Shown here piece by piece: positions 6,765-14,261 of a stretch of 53,006 nt of DNA. This DNA is from Sulfurimonas sp. (GTDB lineage Bacteria > Campylobacterota > Campylobacteria > Campylobacterales > Sulfurimonadaceae): assembly GCA_027083035.1 (NCBI GenBank), contig JALWSY010000117.1, positions 1 through 53,006 of the forward strand, given 5' to 3'. The notes under the pieces are model-generated. The model had not been told where the DNA came from, made no database searches, and saw nothing but the letters and a program-made list of their open reading frames with translations. The translations under genes and the position numbers were made by a program. Numbering within the stretch: position 1 is the first letter of the stretch; each line of letters opens with the position of its first letter.

Positions 6765-8188
6765 TACTACTTCTTTTGGGGATGAGCATGCAGACACTAC
6801 AAGCAGATAGAGATCCGGCAGTTGCAGGTGCCTTTTACCCAGCATCGCAAAAAGAGTTGCATCAAGAGATTTTAAATGAGTTGCAAAATGCAAAAGAGTT
6901 TGAAAAGAGAGATGTCCAAGCGATTATCGTCCCTCATGCGGGGTATGTCTTCTCAGCGGGTGTGGCTGCAACAGCCTATAAAACACTCCATAAAAAGTAT
7001 AAAAACATCTTCATTCTAGGCTCTTCCCATCATGTCAACTTTAATGGCGTCTCCATCTACACACAAGGAGACTACCTCACACCACTTGGAAAAGTAAAAG
7101 TGAACCAAGAGATTGTAGAGGAGTTACTAAAGAGTAATGATTTTATGACCTACAAAGCCGCAGCGCATGCAAAAGAGCATACTATAGAGGTACAGCTTCC
7201 TTTTTTACAAACAATCTATGGGGATGATTTGCGTATAGTGCCTATCATTATGGCTACCTCAGAGCTAGATACAATTGTAAAGAGTGCAGAGGCACTTCGC
7301 CCCTACTTCACAGATGAGAATCTCTTTGTTATCAGTTCTGACCTCTCGCACTATCCAAGCTATGATGATGCAAAAAGAGTCGATATGCGTCTGCTCCATA
7401 CACTAGAGCTCAATGATGCACAAAAGTTTATTGAGAGCATTATTACAAGTGAGAGAGAGGGTGTACAAAACCTGCAAACCTCTGCTTGTGGTTGGAGTTC
7501 TATTTTAACCTTGCTCTATCTCACACAAGAAAGAGGATACATCTACGAACTATTAGAGTACAGAAACTCAGGCGACTCAAAATATGGAGAACGGGATAAA
7601 GTCGTAGGGTATGGAGCTATGCGTATCTTTAAAAAAGAAGGTACAAGATTTCAACTGAGTGATGCAGAGAAGAAATCTCTTAAAGAGATAGCAAAAGTTG
7701 CTCTGTATGATGCAGTCCTAAGAGATAGACGGGCAGATATAGATGCCACAAAACTATCCCCCACTCTCTTAAAACATCTCGGTGTCTTTGTTACACTCCA
7801 TCTCAATGGCAAACTTAAAGGATGCATAGGCAGATTTGAGCCTGATGCACCGCTCTATGAGACCATAGTCGATATGGCTATCGCTGCTTCTCGCTATGAC
7901 ACCCGTTTTACTCCTGTTAAACCAGAAGATTTGGAAAATATCGATATAGAGATATCTGTACTCACGCCAAGAAAAGAGGTAAATTCTGTTGATGATGTTC
8001 TTGTCGGTCGTGATGGTATCTATGTAGAGTATGGCTCAAAAAACGGCACCTATCTCCCACAAGTAGCAACCGATATGGGATGGAGTGCGCAAGAGTTTGT
8101 AAAGAGTTGCTGTGAAGAGAAAGCAGGCATTCCTGCAAAGCATTGCAAAGATGCGAAGCTCTACACTTACGAGGCTATCGTTTTCTAA
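6743..8188 (+). CDS. AmmeMemoRadiSam B-A fusion (Memo domain + AMMECR1 domain)
   Basis: The product has 481 residues. Residues 1-21 look like a signal peptide (RYK, then ITLILLLLGMSM, then LQA). About 22-290 is a Memo domain with DRDPAVAGAFYPAS, PHAGYVFSAG, SSHHVNFNG, EHTIEVQLPFL and SSDLSHYP, including the His residues of the Memo metal site. About 300-481 is an AMMECR1 domain with the hallmark LKGCIGRFEP. The two are parts of the AmmeMemoRadiSam set, whose biochemical role is not established. The radical SAM partner is not in the window. In-frame ATGs at 6782 and 6788, the latter with GGGG 6 bases ahead, could give a form without the signal peptide, so export is likely but not certain. Confidence 0.87.
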   Translation: MRYKITLILLLLGMSMQTLQADRDPAVAGAFYPASQKELHQEILNELQNAKEFEKRDVQAIIVPHAGYVFSAGVAATAYKTLHKKYKNIFILGSSHHVNFNGVSIYTQGDYLTPLGKVKVNQEIVEELLKSNDFMTYKAAAHAKEHTIEVQLPFLQTIYGDDLRIVPIIMATSELDTIVKSAEALRPYFTDENLFVISSDLSHYPSYDDAKRVDMRLLHTLELNDAQKFIESIITSEREGVQNLQTSACGWSSILTLLYLTQERGYIYELLEYRNSGDSKYGERDKVVGYGAMRIFKKEGTRFQLSDAEKKSLKEIAKVALYDAVLRDRRADIDATKLSPTLLKHLGVFVTLHLNGKLKGCIGRFEPDAPLYETIVDMAIAASRYDTRFTPVKPEDLENIDIEISVLTPRKEVNSVDDVLVGRDGIYVEYGSKNGTYLPQVATDMGWSAQEFVKSCCEEKAGIPAKHCKDAKLYTYEAIVF

Positions 8189-8199
8189 GTTTTTTTGAG

Positions 8200-8205
8200 T
8201 ATAAT
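8200..8205 (+). promoter_or_regulatory. -10 TATAAT for ychF
   Basis: GAGTATAAT follows a T-tract just after the preceding stop codon. Start would be near 8212, at the foot of the 8209-8231 hairpin. Confidence 0.5.
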
Positions 8206-8208
8206 TCC

Positions 8209-8231
8209 ACTAGACTTCTCTGGAGTCTAGT
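8209..8231 (+). promoter_or_regulatory. hairpin at the 5' end of the ychF leader
   Basis: ACTAGACT (8209-8216) and AGTCTAGT (8224-8231) form a perfect 8-bp stem with a 7-base loop, starting at the predicted transcription start. It has no T-run, so it does not look like a terminator of the preceding gene. A CGGAG ribosome site follows before the ATG at 8255. A stabilising 5' stem-loop or an operator are both possible. Confidence 0.45.
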
Positions 8232-8254
8232 AACAATAAAATATCGGAGAAATA

Positions 8255-9355
8255 ATGGGATTAGCAATCGGACTCGTCGGGCTTCCAAATGTAGGTAAAT
8301 CAACAACTTTTAACGCACTCACAAAGGCACAAAATGCAGAAGCGGCAAACTACCCCTTCTGTACCATCGAACCAAACAAGGCTGTTGTTCCTGTTCCTGA
8401 TAAGCGCTTGGCAGAACTTGCTAAAATTGTAAATCCGGAGAGAATCCAATACTCGACACTAGATTTTGTTGATATAGCAGGTCTTGTAAAGGGTGCTTCA
8501 CAAGGTGAGGGGCTTGGAAACAAATTTCTCTCAAACATTCGTGAAACTGAAGTTATTTTACAAATCGTAAGATGTTTTGAGGATGAAAACATTGTGCATA
8601 ATGAGGGGAGCATCGATCCGCTTCGTGATGTAGAGATTATTGAAGGTGAATTGATTTTAGCTGATATTGAAGTCCTTGCTAACAGAATTGAAAGACTCAA
8701 AAAACAGGCAAAAGCGGACAAAAGTGCAAAGGCTGTTCTTGAGGTGGCTGAAGAGCTTTTAGAGTTTTTAGGTGATGGAAATCTTGCACGCAACTTTGAA
8801 AAAGCAGACTCTGATGAGTACAAACAACTCGCAAAAGAGGTGAGATTTTTAACTGACAAAGAGAGTATGTATGGTGCAAATACTGATGAAGATGGTCTTT
8901 TAGAGGACAATGAGTATGTTCTTGCACTCAAAAAACACGCAGAGCAGAACAACTGTGAGCTTATCAAACTCTGTGCAAAAGTTGAAGAGGAACTCATCGG
9001 TCTTGAAGAGGATGAGGCCAAAGAGTTTCTTGATGAGCTTGGTGTAGAAGAGTCTGGACTTGAGCAGATTATCCATAAAGGTTTTGAAAAGCTTGGATTG
9101 ATGAGCTACTTTACAGCAGGTGTCAAAGAGGTGCGTTCATGGACTATCAAACAAAACTCCACAGCTCCTCGCGCAGCTGCTGCAATCCACAATGACTTTG
9201 AAAAAGGCTTTATTCGTGCTGAAGTAATCTCTTATGAAGATTTCATCAAGTATGGAGGCGAAGCAGGAGCAAAAGAGGCCGGAAAAATGCGCCTAGAGGG
9301 GAAAGATTACATCGTCCAAGACGGTGATATTATGCACTTTAGGTTTAATGTTTAG
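8255..9355 (+). CDS. ychF: redox-regulated ATPase YchF (OLA1 family)
   Basis: The product has 366 residues and is a ribosome-associated P-loop NTPase of the Obg group that prefers ATP. The G1 motif GLPNVGKST is at about 8-16, DIAGLVKGASQGEGLGNKFL near 75-93 carries the G3 region, a coiled-coil domain spans about 130-205, and the C-terminal TGS domain ends in KDYIVQDGDIMHFRFNV. These are the signatures of YchF, and the length is standard. It is transcribed alone, and its stop overlaps the stop of the convergent 9345-10085 gene by 11 bases. Confidence 0.97.
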   Translation: MGLAIGLVGLPNVGKSTTFNALTKAQNAEAANYPFCTIEPNKAVVPVPDKRLAELAKIVNPERIQYSTLDFVDIAGLVKGASQGEGLGNKFLSNIRETEVILQIVRCFEDENIVHNEGSIDPLRDVEIIEGELILADIEVLANRIERLKKQAKADKSAKAVLEVAEELLEFLGDGNLARNFEKADSDEYKQLAKEVRFLTDKESMYGANTDEDGLLEDNEYVLALKKHAEQNNCELIKLCAKVEEELIGLEEDEAKEFLDELGVEESGLEQIIHKGFEKLGLMSYFTAGVKEVRSWTIKQNSTAPRAAAAIHNDFEKGFIRAEVISYEDFIKYGGEAGAKEAGKMRLEGKDYIVQDGDIMHFRFNV

Positions 9356-10085
9356 GCGTATAACTATCAATATGCATCATATACTGAATCATTGCATTTC
9401 TGAGGCGTAAAATCGCTTCATCAAAGAACGCAAGAGGCTTCTTTTCTAAAAGTGCCTCTTGATATTCATACTTTTGTAGCTCTTTTGCATCACGGCTTTC
9501 AGATATCTTAATCTGTAATTTTGTCAATTTATCTCTCTTAAAATCATGCGCATGACGTACCCTGCTCCAGAGTTGTCCATAGTTATATACAACAGCAATA
9601 CCATCCTGCTTTATAAAATCAGAATTTAAAACAGTATCTATAAGCTCATTACTATAATTTGGGCTAGGCATAGTCTCTATAAGTTCTATAAAGCTATCCG
9701 CTATCTTTTGAACAAAATAGATTTTATAGTGCCTAAAATACTCTTTTACAAAAGTAATCAAAAAGAGCGCCCTCTCCTTATCTTGTAAGATTTCTATCGC
9801 ATCTTCTTGCTCTATAGCCAAAACTTCTTGGGCATAAGCCACCCACTCATTTGCCAGTTCATGAAATAAAATATTTACAATAAGTGAAAATTTGAAATTC
9901 TCTAAATTTTTCATATATAAAAAATTTAACTCTTCTCTGAGTAAAACATTTATAATCTGTTCCACCAAAATCTCTATGACCTCTATACGATCATCATTCG
10001 TTAAAATATTTAAGACATACTTCTCAAAGAGTTCTTTTTTACTAAATATAGCATCAATAAAATTCTTTTTTTCAGCTTTTGTCAT
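9345..10085 (-). CDS. conserved hypothetical protein, helical, cytoplasmic
   Basis: The product has 246 residues, no signal peptide, no convincing membrane span and no cysteines. It looks almost entirely alpha-helical, rich in Glu, Ile and Leu, with aromatic clusters (EYFRHYKIYFVQKIADSF near 130; VVYNYGQLWSRVRHAHDF near 180). The last third has paired basic and acidic stretches. I do not recognise a family. The gene ends inside ychF and starts 4 bases before the psd stop, so it is co-transcribed downstream of thiL-truD-psd. Confidence 0.72.
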   Translation of the reverse strand: MTKAEKKNFIDAIFSKKELFEKYVLNILTNDDRIEVIEILVEQIINVLLREELNFLYMKNLENFKFSLIVNILFHELANEWVAYAQEVLAIEQEDAIEILQDKERALFLITFVKEYFRHYKIYFVQKIADSFIELIETMPSPNYSNELIDTVLNSDFIKQDGIAVVYNYGQLWSRVRHAHDFKRDKLTKLQIKISESRDAKELQKYEYQEALLEKKPLAFFDEAILRLRNAMIQYMMHIDSYTPKH

Positions 10086-10089
10086 AGTT

Positions 10090-10911
10090 TTATTTAAGTG
10101 TAGCTATTGTTTGTGCAAATTTCACCTTATCCCCAGCAGATACATTCAAATCAAGTGTATCTTTTTGAGCCAGAATCACGATGGTTGACCCCATCTCAAA
10201 ACAACCAAAGTCATCCCCTTTATTCAAGTAAAGATTTTCAAAAGTGTATGTTTGTGGTGTAAGAGCATCAGCATTTGTTTGAATACGAGGCTCAAAACTC
10301 ACCTTCATAACACCAACATTAAGTGCGCTGACCAAAACCATATAAAATCTTTTGCCATTCGTAGCTTCGCACAAAATAACCACTCTCTCATTCTCTACAA
10401 AAAGGTTAAGCCGTTTTTTGAGTGACGGCATATTTACAGGATAAAATTTTCCGGGAATATGTACAGCTTTTAAGACCTTGAGATTTGTAGGAATATGGTA
10501 GCGATGATAATCTTTTGGGGAGAGATAGAAGTTTACAAAAGTACCATCTTCAACGATTGATTTCTCTGCATCATCAAAGGAGTTCCCTATAAGTTCAGAG
10601 GCTTTATAGCGCATCCCTTTTATCTGCAAGGCATAATCGTTCTCTATCTTACCACATTCCGAGATGAGAGCATCACAAGGAGAGATAAAATCCTCTGCGT
10701 CCAAAGAGAATTTACGTGGCTCTTTAAGTCTTCTTGTAAAGAGTGCATTTAAGCTCTCATAAGTGTTTGCATTATGAAACTCACTCATATCTAAGCCCAT
10801 CAGAGAGACATAGGAGTTATTTACTATCTTTTGAAACCAATGTAGAAACTTTTTATTTGCGAACTTTCCAAAATTTTGTGAAATGAGTGATGTTATATGT
10901 CTTTTTTCCAT
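10090..10911 (-). CDS. psd: phosphatidylserine decarboxylase proenzyme
   Basis: The product has 273 residues. The enzyme decarboxylates phosphatidylserine to phosphatidylethanolamine at the inner membrane and uses a pyruvoyl cofactor made by self-cleavage. The cleavage site is visible near the C-terminus as CFEMGSTIVIL, with the GST serine becoming the pyruvoyl group; most relatives have LGST, here MGST. The catalytic-site motifs FISPCDA (about 78) and FYLSPKDYHRYHIP (about 128-141), with conserved histidines, are present. The size matches the short type I enzyme of Helicobacter. It is six bases from truD in a minus-strand run. Confidence 0.93.
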   Translation of the reverse strand: MEKRHITSLISQNFGKFANKKFLHWFQKIVNNSYVSLMGLDMSEFHNANTYESLNALFTRRLKEPRKFSLDAEDFISPCDALISECGKIENDYALQIKGMRYKASELIGNSFDDAEKSIVEDGTFVNFYLSPKDYHRYHIPTNLKVLKAVHIPGKFYPVNMPSLKKRLNLFVENERVVILCEATNGKRFYMVLVSALNVGVMKVSFEPRIQTNADALTPQTYTFENLYLNKGDDFGCFEMGSTIVILAQKDTLDLNVSAGDKVKFAQTIATLK

Positions 10912-10917
10912 TATTTT

Positions 10918-12000
10918 TTACTTTCCTTCTTGAATCTTTCTTTTTGCTATCTCTTCGATAAGTACAGTTGCATAGGCACCCTTTGGAAGGGTAAAGTGCA
11001 TCTCATACTGTGCCTCTATGGCATTAAACTTCCCCTCTATATCTGTCGGATATACCCAAGCATATCTTCTTGCTCCATCAGCATTAATAGTGTCGTCAAA
11101 ATCCTTTTCTATCTCTCTTGCTACTAAAGAAGCGTGTTTCACCTTTTTACCACAAAGCAGTCCTGTTACGGTAATATCTCTTGTATTAAAACGCTCCAAA
11201 TCCTCCTCTGAACCCTCAAATTCAAAGAGTCTTCCATGAGGATAGTGTTCCATCACATCCCCCTCTATCAGCTTAAAAGGGTGTGATTGCGCTTTCATCT
11301 TTTTAACAGCTTCATTTGGCATATTGAGCAGTGTCTCTAACTCGGAGAGTTCAAAACTATTTACAAGAGAGTTTATCTCCAAACGCCTTGAGAGCCAGAG
11401 ATTAAAGAGGTGTGACTGGTAGGCATTTATAAGGAGTTTTTTTACTCGTGGATTTTTCTCTCTCGCCTCACCTTTGGCTATCTTCTCTCCAAGAATATGA
11501 TTATCACCATCATTTCCAAAACGCTGATACCCAAAATAGTTTGGCATTCCAAACTGCTCTATCTTCTTAAGTGCTTCATCTATCTTCTGTGCAGATGTTG
11601 GATTTACCTTTTTAACTTTAATGTAAAAACGATTTCCCTTAAGATGCCCAATGCGAATTTTATTATTATGGTATGTTTTTGAGAGGATTTTAATTCCTTC
11701 AAAGTTAAAGTTCTCCAGAGCCTCTTCATACTTCTTATGGAGTGATATATACTGCTTTGTCATTGCGTGTTTATCTTTGAGTCCCGCATACCCTATCTCT
11801 TTGTTTTTAATACCAAGATATCGTGCAATCTGCCCAATCATCTCATTTGTTGTAAGATTTTTCTTTCTCACAAATAAAATGAGGTGTTCCCCCTCTCCTG
11901 AAAACTCATAAAGAGGAATCTCCTCAACTACAAAATCTCGTGGAGACTGTTTAAAGTGAAAATCAATACTCGCGTGTGCAAGTGAATAAAATCTATCCAT
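10918..12000 (-). CDS. truD: tRNA pseudouridine(13) synthase TruD
   Basis: TruD converts U13 of tRNA-Glu to pseudouridine. The frame is open to 12069, but I place the start at ATG 12000 (MDRFYSLAHASIDF): it has AAGGA 10 bases ahead, it avoids a 56-base overlap with thiL, and it aligns with the Helicobacter TruD N-terminus. The protein then has 360 residues. The catalytic Asp lies in the TruD signature GYAGLKDKHAMT (about 70-80), followed by HLKGNRFYIKVKK and NYFGYQRFGNDGDNH. The TRUD insertion domain occupies roughly 150-300. The gene lies between thiL and psd. Confidence 0.93.
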   Translation of the reverse strand: MDRFYSLAHASIDFHFKQSPRDFVVEEIPLYEFSGEGEHLILFVRKKNLTTNEMIGQIARYLGIKNKEIGYAGLKDKHAMTKQYISLHKKYEEALENFNFEGIKILSKTYHNNKIRIGHLKGNRFYIKVKKVNPTSAQKIDEALKKIEQFGMPNYFGYQRFGNDGDNHILGEKIAKGEAREKNPRVKKLLINAYQSHLFNLWLSRRLEINSLVNSFELSELETLLNMPNEAVKKMKAQSHPFKLIEGDVMEHYPHGRLFEFEGSEEDLERFNTRDITVTGLLCGKKVKHASLVAREIEKDFDDTINADGARRYAWVYPTDIEGKFNAIEAQYEMHFTLPKGAYATVLIEEIAKRKIQEGK

Positions 12001-12013
12001 TCCTGTATAATCC

Positions 12014-12853
12014 TTAAAAATGATGCGCTTTGCACCTGTTTGTATATTTTGTTCGTGATGCTTTTGCAAAGATAGTTAGTTTCACTCTACTCTGCTTTGC
12101 TCTTCTTAGCAAACTCTTTTTATCACGCCTATCAAAAGCGACTAACATCTCATACTCTTCACCACTACAAAGCACTCTCTTTTCCAGCTTTTGTAAATAG
12201 GTAAATCCTACTCTATTAAGTGATGCAAGTTTTGCTACATCACTTGCAAGGCCATCAGAGATATCCATACCGGCTTTTAAATATCGAATACTCTTCATTA
12301 TAAACTCTTGCCGTAGTCGTATATCTGTAAATTTTGAATATTTATGTATTTTACCCAAATTAAAAAGTTTTTTTAACTCGGAAGCTGAATTTCCAAGTTC
12401 TCCTGTATATGCAAGAAGATAATTTTGTCGTATTTTTTCTCTTCTAAGTACCTTTTGTTTCGCCTTTGAGACGATAGTTACCGTAATATCGAGCTTCGTA
12501 TTACTTATGGTATCACCACCGATTATCTCTATGCCAAACTGATTTGCCGTCTCTTGAAATCCTCTCACAAGCTCCTGTGCATCCGCTTTTTTAATAGACT
12601 TGGGCATCGCTACTGCCAAAAGTGCATACCTTGGAGTAGCATTCATTGCAACTGCATCTGAAATATTCACAAGCATCGCTTTTTTGGCTATCTCATAGTA
12701 GGAAAGCCACTCTTTTTTAAAGTGTACACCCTCAAAGAAAGCATCTTTTGAGTAGATATACTCGCCAACAACAGCTGCATCATCACCAATATAATCACTT
12801 TTAAAGTGTGAAATAAAATAATTCTCTAAATTCAAAGAAACTTCTTTAAGCAT
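12014..12853 (-). CDS. thiL: thiamine-monophosphate kinase
   Basis: ThiL phosphorylates thiamine monophosphate to the active cofactor thiamine diphosphate. The product has 279 residues and shows the AIR-synthase-like fold motifs in order: IGDDAAVV near 22, the Mg/ATP loop VNISDAVAMNATPRY near 60, EIIGGDTIS near 108, and GMDISDGLASDVAKLA near 195, then SGEEYEMLVAFD near 230. It is shorter than the E. coli enzyme (325) but close to other epsilon forms. It is the first gene of the minus-strand thiL-truD-psd-9345 run and is divergent from the GGDEF-type gene. Confidence 0.92.
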   Translation of the reverse strand: MLKEVSLNLENYFISHFKSDYIGDDAAVVGEYIYSKDAFFEGVHFKKEWLSYYEIAKKAMLVNISDAVAMNATPRYALLAVAMPKSIKKADAQELVRGFQETANQFGIEIIGGDTISNTKLDITVTIVSKAKQKVLRREKIRQNYLLAYTGELGNSASELKKLFNLGKIHKYSKFTDIRLRQEFIMKSIRYLKAGMDISDGLASDVAKLASLNRVGFTYLQKLEKRVLCSGEEYEMLVAFDRRDKKSLLRRAKQSRVKLTIFAKASRTKYTNRCKAHHF

Positions 12854-12886
12854 AAATTAACTACGGTCGATATAGAATACCAAGTT

Positions 12887-12894
12887 ATTATAAC
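12887..12894. promoter_or_regulatory. overlapping divergent -10 elements between thiL and the 12915 gene
   Basis: The bases ATTATAAC contain TATAAT on the minus strand (12892-12887), 33 bases before the thiL ATG, and TATAAC on the plus strand (12889-12894), 20 bases before the 12915 ATG. The two promoters may share the same core, so their use could be mutually exclusive. Confidence 0.35.
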
Positions 12895-12914
12895 ATTCTT
12901 TAGGAAAAACAGAC

Positions 12915-14126
12915 ATGAAACACTCTATAAAAAAAATATTTATGAACTTAAACACCTATCTATTTTTTGTACTACTTATCTCTTTTGTAGCGATGATGCT
13001 TACATTAGAACAGCAACTCTCTTTTGAGAAAGTAAACAATCTCAATAAACAAAAAGAGGTTATTAAGTCTCTTATGAAACTTGATAAAAACAACATTGAA
13101 CTTGCTCTTATTCAGTTCAATGGCAAAAGTACACAACTGCTTCAAGAGATTGAAAAACTTAGAAATATTTATAAGTACGACTATACAGATAGATATCTCT
13201 TCTCTCACGGCGATGAGTATCTACATGACCTTCAAAAACTTACAAACCTAACAAAAGAGTTTAACAAAAAAGCGCATGAATTCTATATAGACACTAAAAA
13301 TCAAACCATTAGAGATGCTGCAGAGACAGAATTACAAAAAACTTATGAGGCTCTTAATGATCATATTAACCACATACTTATAAGAAACATTGACTATAAC
13401 CAAGCCAAATATAACTTTGTCAAGATAGCTACAATTATTATATTTTTTATAATCCTTTTCTCGACTCTTCTCTATAGAAGAAGACTTTTTGCCATATACA
13501 AAGATATAGAGTATCTCTATCAAATAGACAAAGCCAAAAGAGATCATAAGATATACACTCTAGAAGCAGATGCAATTTCTATGAGGATGAGTAGAAAATC
13601 TGTGGAATCTGATAACCCTGCTCTTATGGACCCTGTTACCGGTATCAACAACTACAAAGGACTAGTAAACTCCTATTCCAATAAAAAGAACCTAAAAGAT
13701 AGTGATTTTACTGCCGTAGCTGTTTTAGAAATCGATAACTTCTCAAAAACAAGGCGTACTTTTACTCAAGAAGTTACACAAAGTATCTTAAAAAAAGTGG
13801 CATACACCATCTCTCTGCATGAACAGGCTGTAGATGTTATAGCAAGAACAGACTATAATCAGTTCACACTTATCTTCTCCCGTGCATCAAAAGAACAAGC
13901 TTTCAAAGATGTTGACTTAGTAAGACAGAGTATTGAAGAGTTAAAGTTTAATATTACAAATGTAGGAGCAGTAACCATTACCGTAAGTGGTGGTTTTGTA
14001 ATAAAACCGAACAACACAAATCTTGAAGAAGCATCACGACAAGCTAAAGAGATTCTTGCCTATGCAAAGTCCACAGGTACAAACAGAATCCTCCAAGAGA
14101 GAGATTTTGCAGAGAAAAACTTCTAA
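12915..14126 (+). CDS. membrane sensor with degenerate GGDEF domain
   Basis: The product has 403 residues. A first membrane helix lies at about 14-32 (LNTYLFFVLLISFVAMML), a mostly helical periplasmic region at about 33-165, and a second helix at about 168-186 (IATIIIFFIILFSTLLY). After a linker, residues 235-400 have a GGDEF fold: DPVTGINNYKGLVNSY, LEIDNFSKTRR, then ARTDYNQFTLIF where GG(D/E)EF should be, and ITVSGGFV. The catalytic loop reads TDYNQF, so diguanylate cyclase activity is not expected and no RxxD I-site is seen. It may act as a GTP/c-di-GMP-sensing or scaffold protein; that is inference. Confidence 0.8.
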   Translation: MKHSIKKIFMNLNTYLFFVLLISFVAMMLTLEQQLSFEKVNNLNKQKEVIKSLMKLDKNNIELALIQFNGKSTQLLQEIEKLRNIYKYDYTDRYLFSHGDEYLHDLQKLTNLTKEFNKKAHEFYIDTKNQTIRDAAETELQKTYEALNDHINHILIRNIDYNQAKYNFVKIATIIIFFIILFSTLLYRRRLFAIYKDIEYLYQIDKAKRDHKIYTLEADAISMRMSRKSVESDNPALMDPVTGINNYKGLVNSYSNKKNLKDSDFTAVAVLEIDNFSKTRRTFTQEVTQSILKKVAYTISLHEQAVDVIARTDYNQFTLIFSRASKEQAFKDVDLVRQSIEELKFNITNVGAVTITVSGGFVIKPNNTNLEEASRQAKEILAYAKSTGTNRILQERDFAEKNF

Positions 14127-14143
14127 TCCTAAACCCCTAAAAA

Positions 14144-14183
14144 ATGTCTCAAATCGTAACACCCTCCAAGTTACGAGAGACAT
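14144..14183 (+). terminator. stem-loop between the GGDEF-type gene and sdhA
   Basis: ATGTCTC (14144-14150) pairs with GAGACAT (14177-14183), and inside it CGTAAC (14155-14160) pairs with GTTACG (14170-14175), giving a two-part stem with an asymmetric bulge. It lies 18 bases after the stop codon at 14126 and before the sdhA -10, so a terminator is the simplest reading, though no long T-tract follows. Confidence 0.45.
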
Positions 14184-14218
14184 ATTACATATTTAACCTC
14201 TTATAAGTCTTTTAACGC

Positions 14219-14224
14219 TATAAT
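14219..14224 (+). promoter_or_regulatory. -10 TATAAT for sdhABE
   Basis: GCTATAATC lies 38 bases before the sdhA ATG, preceded by an AT-rich tract. A TTTTAAGGAAA ribosome site lies just before the ATG. Confidence 0.5.
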
Positions 14225-14261
14225 CAGCACTATTATTCTAGTTCTATTTTAAGGAAATTTA

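Noticed and set aside
8350-9021. Long minus-strand open frame opposite ychF (223 codons, serine-rich)
   Set aside because: It is the mirror of a well-supported gene. The Ser/Phe-rich composition is what the reverse of Glu/Lys codons gives, and no ribosome site is seen.
12001-12069. Extended truD start at 12069
   Set aside because: It would overlap thiL by 56 bases and add 23 residues unlike TruD, while ATG 12000 has a good ribosome site.
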